Positions 54,602 through 64,000 of a stretch of DNA of 64,000 bases are shown here, piece by piece (position 1 is the first letter of the stretch; every line of letters starts with the position of its first letter). The DNA comes from Histomonas meleagridis (lineage: Eukaryota > Parabasalia > Tritrichomonadida > Dientamoebidae). Location of the stretch: positions 372,001-436,000 of the forward strand of contig WSYJ01000138.1 in the NCBI GenBank assembly GCA_020186115.1, written 5' to 3'. Made by a program: the position numbers and the translations under genes. The notes beneath the pieces were generated by a model, which did not search any database, was not told where the DNA came from, and saw nothing but the letters and a program-made list of their open reading frames with translations.

Positions 54602-55019
54602 ATATCAAAGAATTGTATTTTAAATTAATATGTAAATCATCAAACATAACATTTTTTGTCATCTTACAATGCTGATAAGACTGTACTATTTTTTTACTGA
54701 GGAAATTATTGCTCTTAAGGAATTTAACTGTTTTGTCCTCTAAAGAAAAATTGCCAACGATAAAAAATAATCTCAACCGTTGTCAGATCCGACAAACAAC
54801 TTTTGTAAGAAATATTCACAATATTTGAGAGCACACACAAATATTGAGTACTAAAAAACTGACTGAATAGAAAAATTCTAAGAAAAAGTGAATTATATTT
54901 TATCGAATACGAATGGCCAGCATAAAAGTGGCAAGAGAAAATTCCAAGCAAAGAAACAAGAAGAAATTAGTCCAAATATTGAAGAAAAAGAAGAAAATAT
55001 AATTAATTGGGTTTGTTTT
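54602..55019. other. Intergenic region between convergent genes
   Basis: 418 bp of AT-rich sequence between the ends of the AK7-like gene and coactosin. Nothing recognised. Confidence 0.5.
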
Positions 55020-55448
55020 TTAGTTGTAGTGTGCTCCACCAGCCTTGAAGAGACGAGCGTTGATTTCGTCTTCGTCTAATTCATCAAGTGAATCTGCATC
55101 GAATGAAATTGAGATTTGGTTGATGACCTTTTCAACATCACCTCTATGGATGTTCATCTTGGCCTTGATGTTCATGCGTGTGCCTTTGGCGATGTATTTG
55201 ATGAAGACGAATTTGGAACGAACGGACATATCATCACCAGTTGTAACACGGAGGTAACCATAGCCGATGAACTTGTCATCGATGTTAGACTTGAGTTCTT
55301 GGAAACCACCTTCACCCTTGCCAACAAGAGTCCAAACTGTTTGGTTAGTTCCTTCTTTGTATGTGATAAGCATCCAGTTGATTGGGGATTTGTCACTGCG
55401 GACTTCTTCGTAGGCTTGAAGGATTTCTGGATCAGAGCAATCAGACAT
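55020..55448 (-). CDS. Coactosin-like actin-binding protein (ADF-H domain)
   Basis: The product has 142 residues from the ATG at 55446-55448, the usual coactosin length. ADF-homology landmarks are ILQAYEEVRSDKSPINWMLI, YGYLRVTTGDDMSVRSKFVFI (family FVRFTTGDxMSKRSKFALI) and the end RLFKAGGAHYN (family LKKAGGANYD). Coactosins bind actin filaments and oppose capping. The start is set by an almost perfect initiator immediately before the ATG. The gene is richer in G and C at third positions than its neighbours, which suggests strong expression. Confidence 0.93.
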   Translation of the reverse strand: MSDCSDPEILQAYEEVRSDKSPINWMLITYKEGTNQTVWTLVGKGEGGFQELKSNIDDKFIGYGYLRVTTGDDMSVRSKFVFIKYIAKGTRMNIKAKMNIHRGDVEKVINQISISFDADSLDELDEDEINARLFKAGGAHYN

Positions 55449-55461
55449 GATTGAAAAGTGA
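55449..55461 (-). promoter_or_regulatory. Initiator element of the coactosin gene
   Basis: On the minus strand the 13 bases directly before the ATG read TCACTTTTCAATC, 11 of 13 matches to TCAYTWYTCATTA. Transcription from its first A would give a leader of 11 nt. Confidence 0.65.
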
Positions 55462-55610
55462 ACTGTTCCATTGGCTCTGCGGTTTTGATAACACTGAACG
55501 GACAATCCCAATTGGGCAATTGTGTATTGTTACAAGGATAAACAAAAAGTGAAGATAATGTCCACAAAAGCTGTGTAATATTTCAAAAGTTTATATAAAG
55601 CTCTGAAAAA

Positions 55611-55630
55611 TTAATAACGGCCGTTATTAA
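55611..55630. promoter_or_regulatory. Perfect 20-bp palindrome with two AACGG half-sites
   Basis: TTAATAACGGCCGTTATTAA is its own reverse complement and contains the AACGG motif in both directions. It lies 163 bp upstream of the coactosin start. A dimeric Myb-like factor could bind it. Confidence 0.5.
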
Positions 55631-57366
55631 CCAAGGAGGTTTAAACGGAAGTAAAAGCAATGCTTGTTGAAATCATATAGGAACAAAACAATTATGAATT
55701 TGGAGACGTTTTTCAGCAGTACTTCTCCAATATAAAAGACCTTTTCCGTGAGATTGATAATAAATTTAGAATTTTTGTATGAATTTTCATCATTATTTCC
55801 CCTTTTTATTTCTTTGTCCTATACGAACGATTGGTTAATGCAAAACATTGTATTTAGCTTTGTTAGTGATGAAAAAATCATTTTAATTTTTTTAACATTA
55901 GCTCAATATCAACGAAATTGAACAAATACACAAAACACTTCTTGTGATTTCATTGTATATATAAGATTTGATTCAGAATCAGTCTCTTGGATTATCAGTT
56001 TGTTTCTTCATACGAACGATACAGATTTTTCTGATGAAACGGTTTTCGTCATTGAAATATCCTTCAAATTTAAACGTGAACCCTCTGAAACTTGTAGCAG
56101 GTACAAACCCCAGCGTTACCAACGGTCATCGGTTTTTGAATATTAATACGATGATTTCCCATTCATTCAATCCTATCGTTGGGAACTTTTTTTGCCACTA
56201 TCTCAACTTAAATAAAAGTTAGAAAAAATATTTAACGAATGCATTTCTAATTCGGTCGAAGTTATAAACCCCGGTTTCTTCTTGTAAAAAATCGAATTTC
56301 AATTAATTTTATTTTATTATAAGATAATGTCAAAGAACTTTTCAATAAAAAGTTTTATTTCACCAACTGTTTATAATTTAGACAAGTTAGCACTTTATTT
56401 TCTTGAAATTATAAACTTTTTAAATAGTTAAGCCATAAATAATTTTCGCATTAAATATATCTATCAGTGTATATGTGTGTTCAGCCAGTACTGGCTCCCA
56501 CCTCACATCCCATTGCTTCACATCATGTGAGGTTTATTAATTTGCTTATATAATATATTTCCAATTTACACATTCTCCATTTACTAGTGGATTCGACTAG
56601 CACATACCACATTGTGTTATTATGCATAAAATAATTCAATTACCAATATATTCATGAAGGTTTTATCAATTGTACAAATCATAACTCGTGTTTTCCCCAT
56701 ATATATATATTTATATATCTAGATGTGATAGCTTCAAATGTTATGACACCTGATTCATATAAATCCGAACACTCAAATACATTCTGTTGTCATTATTGAT
56801 TCATTTTTAATTACAATTAATTAAACATTTTCATTAACAAATACAAAACCCATTTTTTTAAACCAATCAAGAATATACATATGAAGATACACTAATTTTC
56901 TTTTATGATTAAATAAATATTGAATTTTATTCTAACTTTACTTTTTCTAATAATAACTTTAATATAAGTCAAATCGAACAAAACAAAGCTAACACTTTTC
57001 ATTAGCTGACGGAAAATTTGTTCCTGTGGCATCTATACTAATATCTATTGTTGAGTTGTAATTCTAGTCATTCGTAAAAGAAACAACAAACAAAATCATG
57101 AAGGAAACTATAATGAAGAAAAAGATATCAAATTATGAAAAACATTACAATAAATTCTTTTTTTGAACTTTATCTATTTTTATTTATAAAACTATACCCA
57201 TATTTACCCAAATTATGGGAAAGAAACTATGATAAATACTACAAAATCAACTTGATTTAATCACGTATAATATTTTTACTTTACTTATAAATAAATTTAA
57301 ATAGTTTTAAGCTCGCCAAAAAAGCATTACGAAAAAAGTGGCTATTTATCGGTAATAAAAGTTTTT
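55631..57366. other. Long spacer with a small island of inverted repeats
   Basis: 1.7 kb without a recognised gene. At 56483-56496 AGCCAGTACTGGCT is a perfect 14-bp palindrome. It is followed by ACCTCACAT (56500-56508) and its exact inverse ATGTGAGGT (56525-56533). This patch is richer in G and C than its surroundings, so a structured RNA is possible, but no family was recognised. Confidence 0.45.
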
Positions 57367-57408
57367 AACGGTTTTCTGTAAATTGGTTTACATCATAATA
57401 AATAATAA
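57367..57408 (+). promoter_or_regulatory. Promoter of the APH-1-like gene
   Basis: AACGGTTTT (57367-57375) and TCATAATAAATAA (about 57391-57403) lie within 42 bp before the ATG at 57409. Confidence 0.5.
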
Positions 57409-58110
57409 ATGGATACAACTTCTATAAATGTCGGATCTGGGCTCATTGCTATAGCTCCTGTTATTGCAGTACATTGCGTTCTTATTACAAAGTATCGGTT
57501 TATACTAATTGGATGGTTTTCATCATTTATTTGCACAGTTCTCCTTATTTTTTGTTCATTATCCTCTTTGTTCACAACAAATCCATGGTTTATTTTACTG
57601 TACTCAGTTCCTATTGAAAACATTGGAAAGCCTGTCCTCAAATTTTTTGGATGTAAACCAAAATTTTTATCATCACCAATTGACCGTTCATCACTTGGAA
57701 TAGCAATGGGAATGGGCTATGCGCTTGCACATGTACTTGTTTTATATCTCCCAATGGTTTTCAATCAACCTTATTCGGTTGAAATTAACTCTGATCATCC
57801 ACCATATTTCCCGAATTGCCTCGATTTAGCACTATCCAACCATGCGCTTTCTGTTTTCCACATTGCTTCTGGAATTTTTTATTTCCGATTATCAGAACTT
57901 AATATTTTTTTAATGTACATAATCTGTACTTTAGTCCATTACGGAATTGCCGCGTTGACACAGATCAAAATCCTTTGGCTTAAGTTTGTTCTTTTGTTTG
58001 TCATAAGCTATGGATTGTTCTTTTTAAGTATTTTTTCGATCAGATCAATGAAATACGCGAAAGTTGAAAGTGGAGAGGATAGCGATAAAAGAAAAGAACA
58101 AAATGAGTAA
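57409..58110 (+). CDS. APH-1-like gamma-secretase subunit
   Basis: The product has 233 residues with about seven membrane helices. It follows APH-1 along its length: an N-terminal helix with GLIAIAPVIAVHCVLIT (family FGPAFALFLIT), a helix with LGIAMGMGYALAHVLVLY (family SGLSFGIISGVFSVIN, the GxxxG helix), a loop with NSDHPPYF (family GDSPYYF), and the two conserved His helices (SVFHIASGIFYF; TLVHYGIAALTQI). APH-1 scaffolds the gamma-secretase complex, which cleaves proteins inside membranes. Similarity is by pattern, but both key His are in place. The C-terminus is charged. Confidence 0.7.
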   Translation: MDTTSINVGSGLIAIAPVIAVHCVLITKYRFILIGWFSSFICTVLLIFCSLSSLFTTNPWFILLYSVPIENIGKPVLKFFGCKPKFLSSPIDRSSLGIAMGMGYALAHVLVLYLPMVFNQPYSVEINSDHPPYFPNCLDLALSNHALSVFHIASGIFYFRLSELNIFLMYIICTLVHYGIAALTQIKILWLKFVLLFVISYGLFFLSIFSIRSMKYAKVESGEDSDKRKEQNE

Positions 58111-58372
58111 TTTGTTATTCGTAAAATTTTGAAATTTGTTTTTCGTTTTGAATGAATTTTAAAAATTGGTCCAAATAAAATTTGTACTTTATATTAGTTA
58201 TAATTATTTGAAGTTTAATTTCTTCTTTTTTATATTATTTTTATATGGAAACAGGAAATTTATTAACATCAAATTTCGTATGGATTTTGATCGTTATCCA
58301 TTGAATTTGAATTTAAAAAGTTTTAAAACGATACAAACAAAATTTTGCATAATCTCTAAAAATTTACAAATA

Positions 58373-59218
58373 TCAATTGAGAACAACTCGTTTCACCATT
58401 CCATCATGTTTTTGTTTTCGCTTTTCAACAGGCTTGCGAACAAGAGGAACGAGTTCTTCGGATGAAATTTCATCATGTTTCTGCTGTATCATACAAGAAA
58501 AGAAAAATAAAACACATAACAAAATTGATATAACAATGTACATATTTTTGCTATAAAGAAGAGGAATAAGTTTTTCTATTTCTTGAGTGCATAATTTCCT
58601 TTTTTGAAAATTTGTTTTATTATAAGTAACTTCATTTATAATGAAAGGGATAGAATTAGACCAATTTGACATGTCAAAAGAGAGAGAAATAAGTACTTCT
58701 CCTGAAAGATCTTTTGGAATTAAGCATGAGATTGATCGATTGATATTAATCAATCCATTCACAATTTGCTTATTAAAATTACAATATGCTACATAAGGAA
58801 TAAATTCTGTTGGTGCTTGATAGTAAGTAATTACATAAGAAGAAAAAGGGATTTGAGTCAAAGAAATAATTGATGGAACTGGTGGGTCACAATTAGTAAC
58901 CCCATCTCCAACAAGACCATATTTACAGACGCACCTTCCTGGATATGTGCATTGGGCATCAAAAAGACATTTGGGTTCACATGTCCAGCATCCTCTTGGA
59001 CCAATTGGCTTATCTCCAAAATATCCAGAAATACAATAGCATTTGCTTCCATGTAAACGAGTGTTTTTATATGGACATTTTTTCTCTTCAGATGTTTTAT
59101 TTAATGGAGTTTGATATTTATTCTTTTCTGTAGTTTTAAATTCAGCAGGTGCGATTTCTGTGGGATCTTGTTCTTTTGATTTTAATCCAGATAATAAAAC
59201 TAAAAAGAAACTAAGCAT
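58373..59218 (-). CDS. Secreted-type membrane protein with EGF-like module
   Basis: The product has 281 residues. A signal peptide (MLSFFLVLLSGL) is followed by a Ser/Thr/Lys-rich stretch, a Cys-rich module of two EGF-like units at about 48-110 (CYCISGYFGDK, CWTCEPKCLFDAQCTYPGRC, CVCKYGLVGDG), a beta-rich domain (about 113-200) with N-glycosylation sites, a membrane helix near 228-247 (IVISILLCVLFFFSCMI) and a basic cytoplasmic tail of about 35 residues. It is a type I surface or endomembrane protein. No ligand or family beyond the EGF module was recognised. Confidence 0.75.
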   Translation of the reverse strand: MLSFFLVLLSGLKSKEQDPTEIAPAEFKTTEKNKYQTPLNKTSEEKKCPYKNTRLHGSKCYCISGYFGDKPIGPRGCWTCEPKCLFDAQCTYPGRCVCKYGLVGDGVTNCDPPVPSIISLTQIPFSSYVITYYQAPTEFIPYVAYCNFNKQIVNGLININRSISCLIPKDLSGEVLISLSFDMSNWSNSIPFIINEVTYNKTNFQKRKLCTQEIEKLIPLLYSKNMYIVISILLCVLFFFSCMIQQKHDEISSEELVPLVRKPVEKRKQKHDGMVKRVVLN

Positions 59219-59449
59219 TTCTCAGCAACCAAAACATTTAAACAAAGATTGTCAATTTTAATGAAAAGAGAATTGCTCTTGTAGGTCAATGGAACAAAGC
59301 AAATAACTGATTTTGCTTTTGGAACATTTGGAGATAGAATATTATGCTTATAACTATATATACTATAATTATATATTTTTACTTTCATGTATTGAAACAA
59401 TTAATTCATTACGAAATTTCGTTTCATTTAAATTTAAATTAATTTTGAT

Positions 59450-59899
59450 TTACTTAGTGAACTTTGGTTCAGTTTGAAGGAACTCTGCGTCGTGACCAGT
59501 TTTAAGTGGTTCTTTAGATTCTTTGGTTTGGATACAGATTATAACTAGAGGTTCAGTTCCTGTGTTCTTGTAGCAACGACTAGCTCCAGTTCCAACACGA
59601 ACAACAGATCCTTCTTCAATTGGGAAAACACTATCATCTACTTGATATTCGCCTTTTCCTTGAATAACAATATATACTTCTTCATTTTCTTTATGTGAAT
59701 GGAAGAATGATAGTTGGACACCTGCAGGAATTGATGTATAAGATATTTCAGATCCTGTTAAATGAAGTGCTTGTTGTAGGAAAACTTTTCCTGGAATTGG
59801 TTGACCAAAACCTGTGAAAACATATTTTTCTATTTCTGATGCTGGTCCAACATTGACAGCAGTGTAGTTGTTTCCTTCAGAGATTGTTTGAAGAGACAT
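59450..59899 (-). CDS. Small cupin-domain protein
   Basis: The product has 149 residues forming a single cupin barrel: motif 1 FFHSHKENEEVYIVIQGKGE (His, His, Glu as metal ligands) and motif 2 near GSVVRVGTGASRCYKN, where the usual second His is not evident. Such proteins are common in bacteria and act as small enzymes or sugar binders; substrate cannot be predicted. A bacterial origin is plausible. The frame is clean and starts at the ATG at 59897-59899. Confidence 0.8.
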   Translation of the reverse strand: MSLQTISEGNNYTAVNVGPASEIEKYVFTGFGQPIPGKVFLQQALHLTGSEISYTSIPAGVQLSFFHSHKENEEVYIVIQGKGEYQVDDSVFPIEEGSVVRVGTGASRCYKNTGTEPLVIICIQTKESKEPLKTGHDAEFLQTEPKFTK

Positions 59900-60152
59900 A
59901 GCAATAAAATGATGTGAAAATCATTTTCATCTTTTGCGCACAAATGTGATGTGTTTTTTCAAATGTTTACAATTGGTCGGGTAATCGTTTTGAATTAAAA
60001 TTTCTAAGCTTTACACATTTCAAACCCCTCAAAAAATGCACCACCCCATACAAGATTGGATTGGATGCGCCATTAGATCTATAATTAAATTTGATGTATT
60101 AAAAATAAAATTTTATTCGTAAAGAAATGTTTCGCGAAACAGAGTCTGTTTA

Positions 60153-62551
60153 CTAAGATTTTTTTTTCTTAAGAAATATTAATGAAAAATAAATAAACCA
60201 TTTTCTCTGACTATCAACTATTCCTTCTTGTTCAAGTAACAAATCAATAATTTCAGTATTATTATTTTCTCGTGCATAATCAAGAGCTGTCTGAATTACT
60301 TTGATAAAATTCCAATTCTTAAAATGAAACTTTAAAACATTGAAAAATACGTCAAAAAAAGAAAACAAAAATCTTTTGCATTAATATCAATATCTTTTTT
60401 CCTAAGAAGTAATTTTGCAATTTGTGTATGCCCAAAAATAGAAGCAATCATTAATGCAGTCAAAAATCATTTAAATAAATTCCAAATTTAGGAATTAAAC
60501 CAAAAATTATGTGTTGAAACAAACAAAAATATATATAAACATTTTTCATATTTACATCAATATCTTCTTGTTCTAAAAGTAATTTAACAACTTCAGTTCT
60601 TCCACGTAATACACCAAGCATCAAAGCTGTCCAAAATAATAGAAAAATATTTCAAATCATAATGTAAAACATAATATTCATAAAATAAACTTCATCAGAC
60701 TCATTAATATTTAAACCTTTTTGCTCAAGAAGTAATTCAGCGACTTCAGTACGACCATATCTACAAGAATACATTAAAGAAGATATATAATATATAATAA
60801 AATTCCAAATATTTAAACGAAACTAGAAATCAATAAAAATTAACTTTATATAAAACAAACAAAACACCTTTAGCATTAATATCAATCCCTTTTTGATTCA
60901 ATAAAAGTTTAGCACATCCAACGTGACCTTTTTTACAAGCATTTAATAAAGCAGTCCAAAATAATTAAATCAAATTCCAATTTTTTACAAAAAACATAAA
61001 ATTAATAAAATAAAATTTAAAAATAACTCAAAAATATCTTTAGCATTAATATCAATTGTTTCTTTTTTAAGAAGTAATTCAGTAATATCAGTATGTCCTT
61101 TTCTACATGCGTACATAAGTGCTGTAACAAAAGAGGTATTTAAATATCAAATTAAAAAGATAAATTTGTTGTTATATAAAGGAATTTTATAAATTTTAAT
61201 TTAATATCTTTTGCATTAATATCAATGGATTCTTGACTTAAAAGGAATTTAACAACTTCTTTAGAATCTTTAATACAAGCAGCCATTAAACCAGTTTTAA
61301 AAGCAAAATATAAATACCAAAAATATTAATAAAACATCAAAAAATTAAAATAAAAATCAAGTTAAATAAAAAAACATTTTTTTCATTAACATCGATTTTT
61401 TCAACATTACAAATGAATTCAACAACTTCAACATTTCCAGATTGAGCAGCTTCAAACATAGCGCCTTTTGGTAATATACAACTTTTTAAGAAATATTTAA
61501 TAAGATAAATATTTCCAATTCTTATAGCTTCGAAAATTATTGCATCATCAATTACCATTTTTTCTTCTACAATAAAGAAATTAAAAATTTCGTAATTATA
61601 ATATTTAATACATAACCTTCCTAATTCATTTATTTTATTAATATCAATATAATGTTTTTCATGGAAATAATGGAAAATATCGTTTCTATGAAATTCAATT
61701 ATAGGTTCATCAGAACCTTCAAATGATACATTATTTTGTTCACACAAATGAATGATTTCAATATTTCCACCAACAGCTGCAAATTTTCCTGTTTTTTCTA
61801 ATTTTGCTCCATTTAATAATAAATATTTAAAACATTTAATAGATCCAAAAAATGCTGAATATTCTATAAGTGAAATATCATCATTATTAATAAAAGAATA
61901 CCTTTCATAAAGTGATGGCGGAACTTTTTGATTATAATCAAAGTTTTGTACTGATGAAATTTCTTGAAGTTTTTCAATATTATCATTTCGTATGGCTTTT
62001 GATATTTCTAATGTATTAACACCTTCATTAATAAGTTTCTTATGAAGTTTCCAATCATCTTTTTGAAGCTCTTCAAAATCTTTTGTAAACATTTCTTTAT
62101 ATTGAGAATTTTCTAAAAGATGTTTTATTTCTTTCTCTGTTTTATGATGTACAAAATATAATGTCGATTTTTTATTGAGAAATTTCGATTGCATTAATTC
62201 AAAGTTAATCATTTGTTCTAGAAGATAATTTGATTCTTGTGATGTTAATGAAAGAAGAAAATTTCTTAAAATATCTATTAATGAACTTATTGAATTTTGA
62301 ATTTTTTCTTCTTCTTTAGATTCTAAAGCTTTTAAATATTGAAAATATATACCAACATTTTTCTTTTGCGATAAAAAAGAAGAATAAATAAGTTGACATA
62401 ACATAAGATTAAAAGAATATTTGAAATTAGAATCAAAAATATTTATAGTTTGTTGAACTATTGTTTGTACTTTGTTTTCATCTAATTCAAATACAAGTTT
62501 CTCTATTGTTTGTAATTTATCATAATATAGTTTTTCTTGGGTTTCTTCCAT
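60153..62551 (-). CDS. DUF3447 ankyrin-repeat gene D, interrupted between repeats
   Basis: It starts at the ATG at 62549-62551 (MEETQEKLYYDKLQ). The first frame (404 codons, to 61337) contains the full N-terminal and DUF3447 regions (KDDWKLHKKLINEG, EISKAIRNDNIEKLQEIS, GGNIEIIHLCEQNN, FHRNDIFHYFHEK). Thereafter seven ankyrin units alternate with AT-rich inserts, as in genes A-C but on the opposite strand. The last unit (TALDYARENNNTEIIDLLLEQEGI) runs to a stop at 60153. Insert ends keep the TTTGGAATTTATTTAA-type element. If the inserts are not removed, the product is the 404-residue core with one ankyrin unit. Confidence 0.65.
60290..61380 (-). repeat. Periodic ankyrin-repeat/insert array, gene D
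   Basis: Seven inserts between ankyrin-coding pieces. The pieces are more diverged from each other than in gene A, yet each insert lies after INAKD-like and before TAL-like codons. In several the Thr codon is ACT rather than ACA, so the apparent AG in other copies is only a codon choice. Confidence 0.75.
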
Positions 62552-62651
62552 TATAAAAAAATGATAAAAAAAATTAACGTAAACATCACAAATTCCTTTT
62601 TATAACTTTACATTATTGTAAACGGCACATTTGAAAGGAAAGTACCAGTAA
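62552..62651. promoter_or_regulatory. Divergent promoter between gene D and the BRSK-like kinase
   Basis: The 100-bp spacer holds AACGGCACA (62621-62629), a variant of the AACGG motif, 30 bp before the kinase ATG. Confidence 0.35.
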
Positions 62652-64000
62652 ATGAATGAACCTGAGCGAGAAATAGGAGATTACAAACTTGGGCGTACTC
62701 TTGGAACAGGTTCTACTGGTAAAGTTAAAATTGGTGTACATAAGCCAAGCAACACTCAAGTTGCTATAAAAATAATCAAAAAATCAGATTTTATGGATAA
62801 TCCTGATTTACCGAAAAAAATATACAGGGAAATTGCAATTATGAGACTGTTAGATCATCCACATATTACAAAGTTAATTGATGTTTTTGAGTCTAAAAAT
62901 CATCTTTATATTATACTTGAATATGCTCCGCATGGTGAACTTTTCGATTACCTTATACAAAGGAAGGGACTTCCTCGAGAACAAGCCATGTTAATTTTTC
63001 GTGAAATTATTTATGGTATTGAATTTCTTCACACACATGGAATTTGTCACCGAGACATCAAACTGGAGAATATTTTCCTTGACCAATTTTATCACGTTAA
63101 GATTGGCGATTTTGGTTTTGCCAGATGGCTTCCATCAAATATTGCAGAAACATATTGTGGTTCCCCACACTATGCAGCACCAGAAGTCATACGTTTTGTC
63201 CCTTATGATGGTAAGTGTGCAGATATTTGGAGTTGTGGTGTTATTTTATATGCATTATTAGCAGTATGTTTTTTTGCAATTCCTTCAATGAAGGAATTGC
63301 ACTTACTTGATCTAACCCATAGGGACGTCTTCCTTTTGATGATGCCAGTATAAGACATCTTTTTGCAAAGATCAAATTAGGTAAATATGAAATGCCTGCT
63401 TTTGAACCTGAGGTCAAAGACCTCATCAGCAAAATGCTTTGTGTTGATGTTAGCTCAAGAATTACCATTTCACAGATTAAATCTCATCCTGCATTTCTGA
63501 AATATCTTCCTAATGGTTACCAAGTACCTCGCCCCCTTCTCACGCCTAACGTCACCACTCCTATTGAAGTGAATCCAAGTGAAGTTCAATTTTTCCAATT
63601 ACTTTTATCAATAGGATATAACTCTAATGAAGAAATAATGCAAGAACTTACAGCCAATGTTCATACTAATGCCAAAACATTTTACTTAATGTATAACCGA
63701 AGTAACTTTCTTGATTCTTTGCCTTGGTGCGCCGGAAATGATGTAGCCTCGTTTAACGTCTCCCCCGAGGGTGCCCTAATGATGCCGCCCTGCACATTTT
63801 TCCTAGGAGATTCACCTGACTCACCAATTGGGAGCGTTAAAACACCACAGTCTTTTGCTCAAAGAGTTGGTTGGTATGGTAGCGCGTTACCATCAACATC
63901 ATTTTCAATTGGTATTGAACAAAAGTTTACTGATATTGAACTGCCACTAGAATTACTTATGTTATTTTTACAAAGACAACTAACTGAATGTGGTATAAAA
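62652..64000 (+). CDS. BRSK/SAD-like (AMPK-related) protein kinase, two exons, cut by window end
   Basis: Exon 1 is 62652-63263, exon 2 begins at 63323 and is still open at the window end. Joined, the kinase domain is complete: GTGSTGKVKIG loop, VAIKIIKK, HRDIKLENIFL, IGDFGFA, YCGSPHYAAPEVI activation segment, DIWSCGVILYALLA followed after the junction by GRLPFDDASIRHLF, then LCVDVSSRITISQIKSHPAF. After the kinase domain a UBA-like segment (LLLSIGYNSNEEIMQEL, then YLMYNR) fits the arrangement of BRSK/SAD kinases, which control polarity and vesicle positioning. The junction falls between codons and restores a motif that the unspliced frame destroys. Confidence 0.9.
63264..63322 (+). other. Spliceosomal intron (59 nt) with internal hairpin
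   Basis: It begins GTATGT and ends ATCTAACCCATAG, the trichomonad pattern with the branch-site CTAAC joined to the 3' splice site. Removing it restores the kinase motif ALLAGRLPFDD. Inside, GCAATTCCTTC (63276-63286) and GAAGGAATTGC (63290-63300) are perfect inverses with a three-base loop. Confidence 0.93.

Noticed and set aside
55045-55567. Several long frames overlapping the coactosin gene
   Set aside because: Coactosin explains the region; the other frames have no family match and arise from its higher GC content.

Overview
The window looks like nuclear DNA of a trichomonad (Parabasalia), closer in style to Tritrichomonas or Trichomonas than to any other protist. It is strongly AT-rich, almost every gene is one uninterrupted reading frame, and spacers are short. 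Start codons often sit within about 30 nt of an initiator-like TCAYTWYTCATTA element or near an AACGGTTT (Myb/M3-like) motif. Gene families typical of the group are present: BspA-like leucine-rich surface protein and DUF3447 ankyrin proteins. The one clear spliceosomal intron, in a kinase gene at the right edge, has GTATGT at its start and CTAACCCATAG at its end, as trichomonad introns do. The species is not proven by the sequence.

Layout. Position 1-20 kb: DUF3447 relic, RasGAP-like protein, an odd lidless Hsp70, an LRR protein, a DUF1846 protein, a serpin, a large BspA-like surface protein, syntaxin-5-like SNARE, ADA2, RRP1/Nop52, a RING protein, then a 1.9 kb gene-poor spacer and a glycerate kinase. 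Position 20-30 kb: acidic protein, TMEM43-like protein, DUF3447 ankyrin gene A, two small genes, a decayed copy of the acidic gene, Cdc25, centrin, TMEM147-like protein. Position 30-46 kb: giant DUF3447 ankyrin gene B with a perfect (AAT)187 tract and a UBR-box end, an inactive-looking USP, a pseudogene, a 1196-residue ankyrin protein, a CK1/TTBK kinase, an OCRL-like 5-phosphatase and a broken gene. Position 46-64 kb: a repeat-rich gap, DUF3447 gene C (broken), a membrane protein, an adenylate kinase 7-like protein, coactosin, an APH-1-like protein, an EGF-like membrane protein, a cupin, DUF3447 gene D and a BRSK/SAD-like kinase cut by the window end.

There is no operon logic. Genes are mostly housekeeping (membrane traffic, chromatin, cell cycle, cytoskeleton, phosphoinositides) with scattered candidates for bacterial origin (DUF1846, glycerate kinase, cupin). 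Several products relate to ubiquitin (RING, UBR-box, dead USP).

The most unusual structure is in the four DUF3447 genes. From the middle of each gene onward, every ankyrin repeat is cut from the next by a 60-110 bp AT-rich segment placed at the same point of the repeat (after INAKD, before TAL). The segments share end sequences between genes on both strands, yet do not follow the GTATGT...CTAAC...AG rule used by the kinase intron. They may be an unrecognised intron class, another kind of removable sequence, or systematic decay. RNA data would decide.
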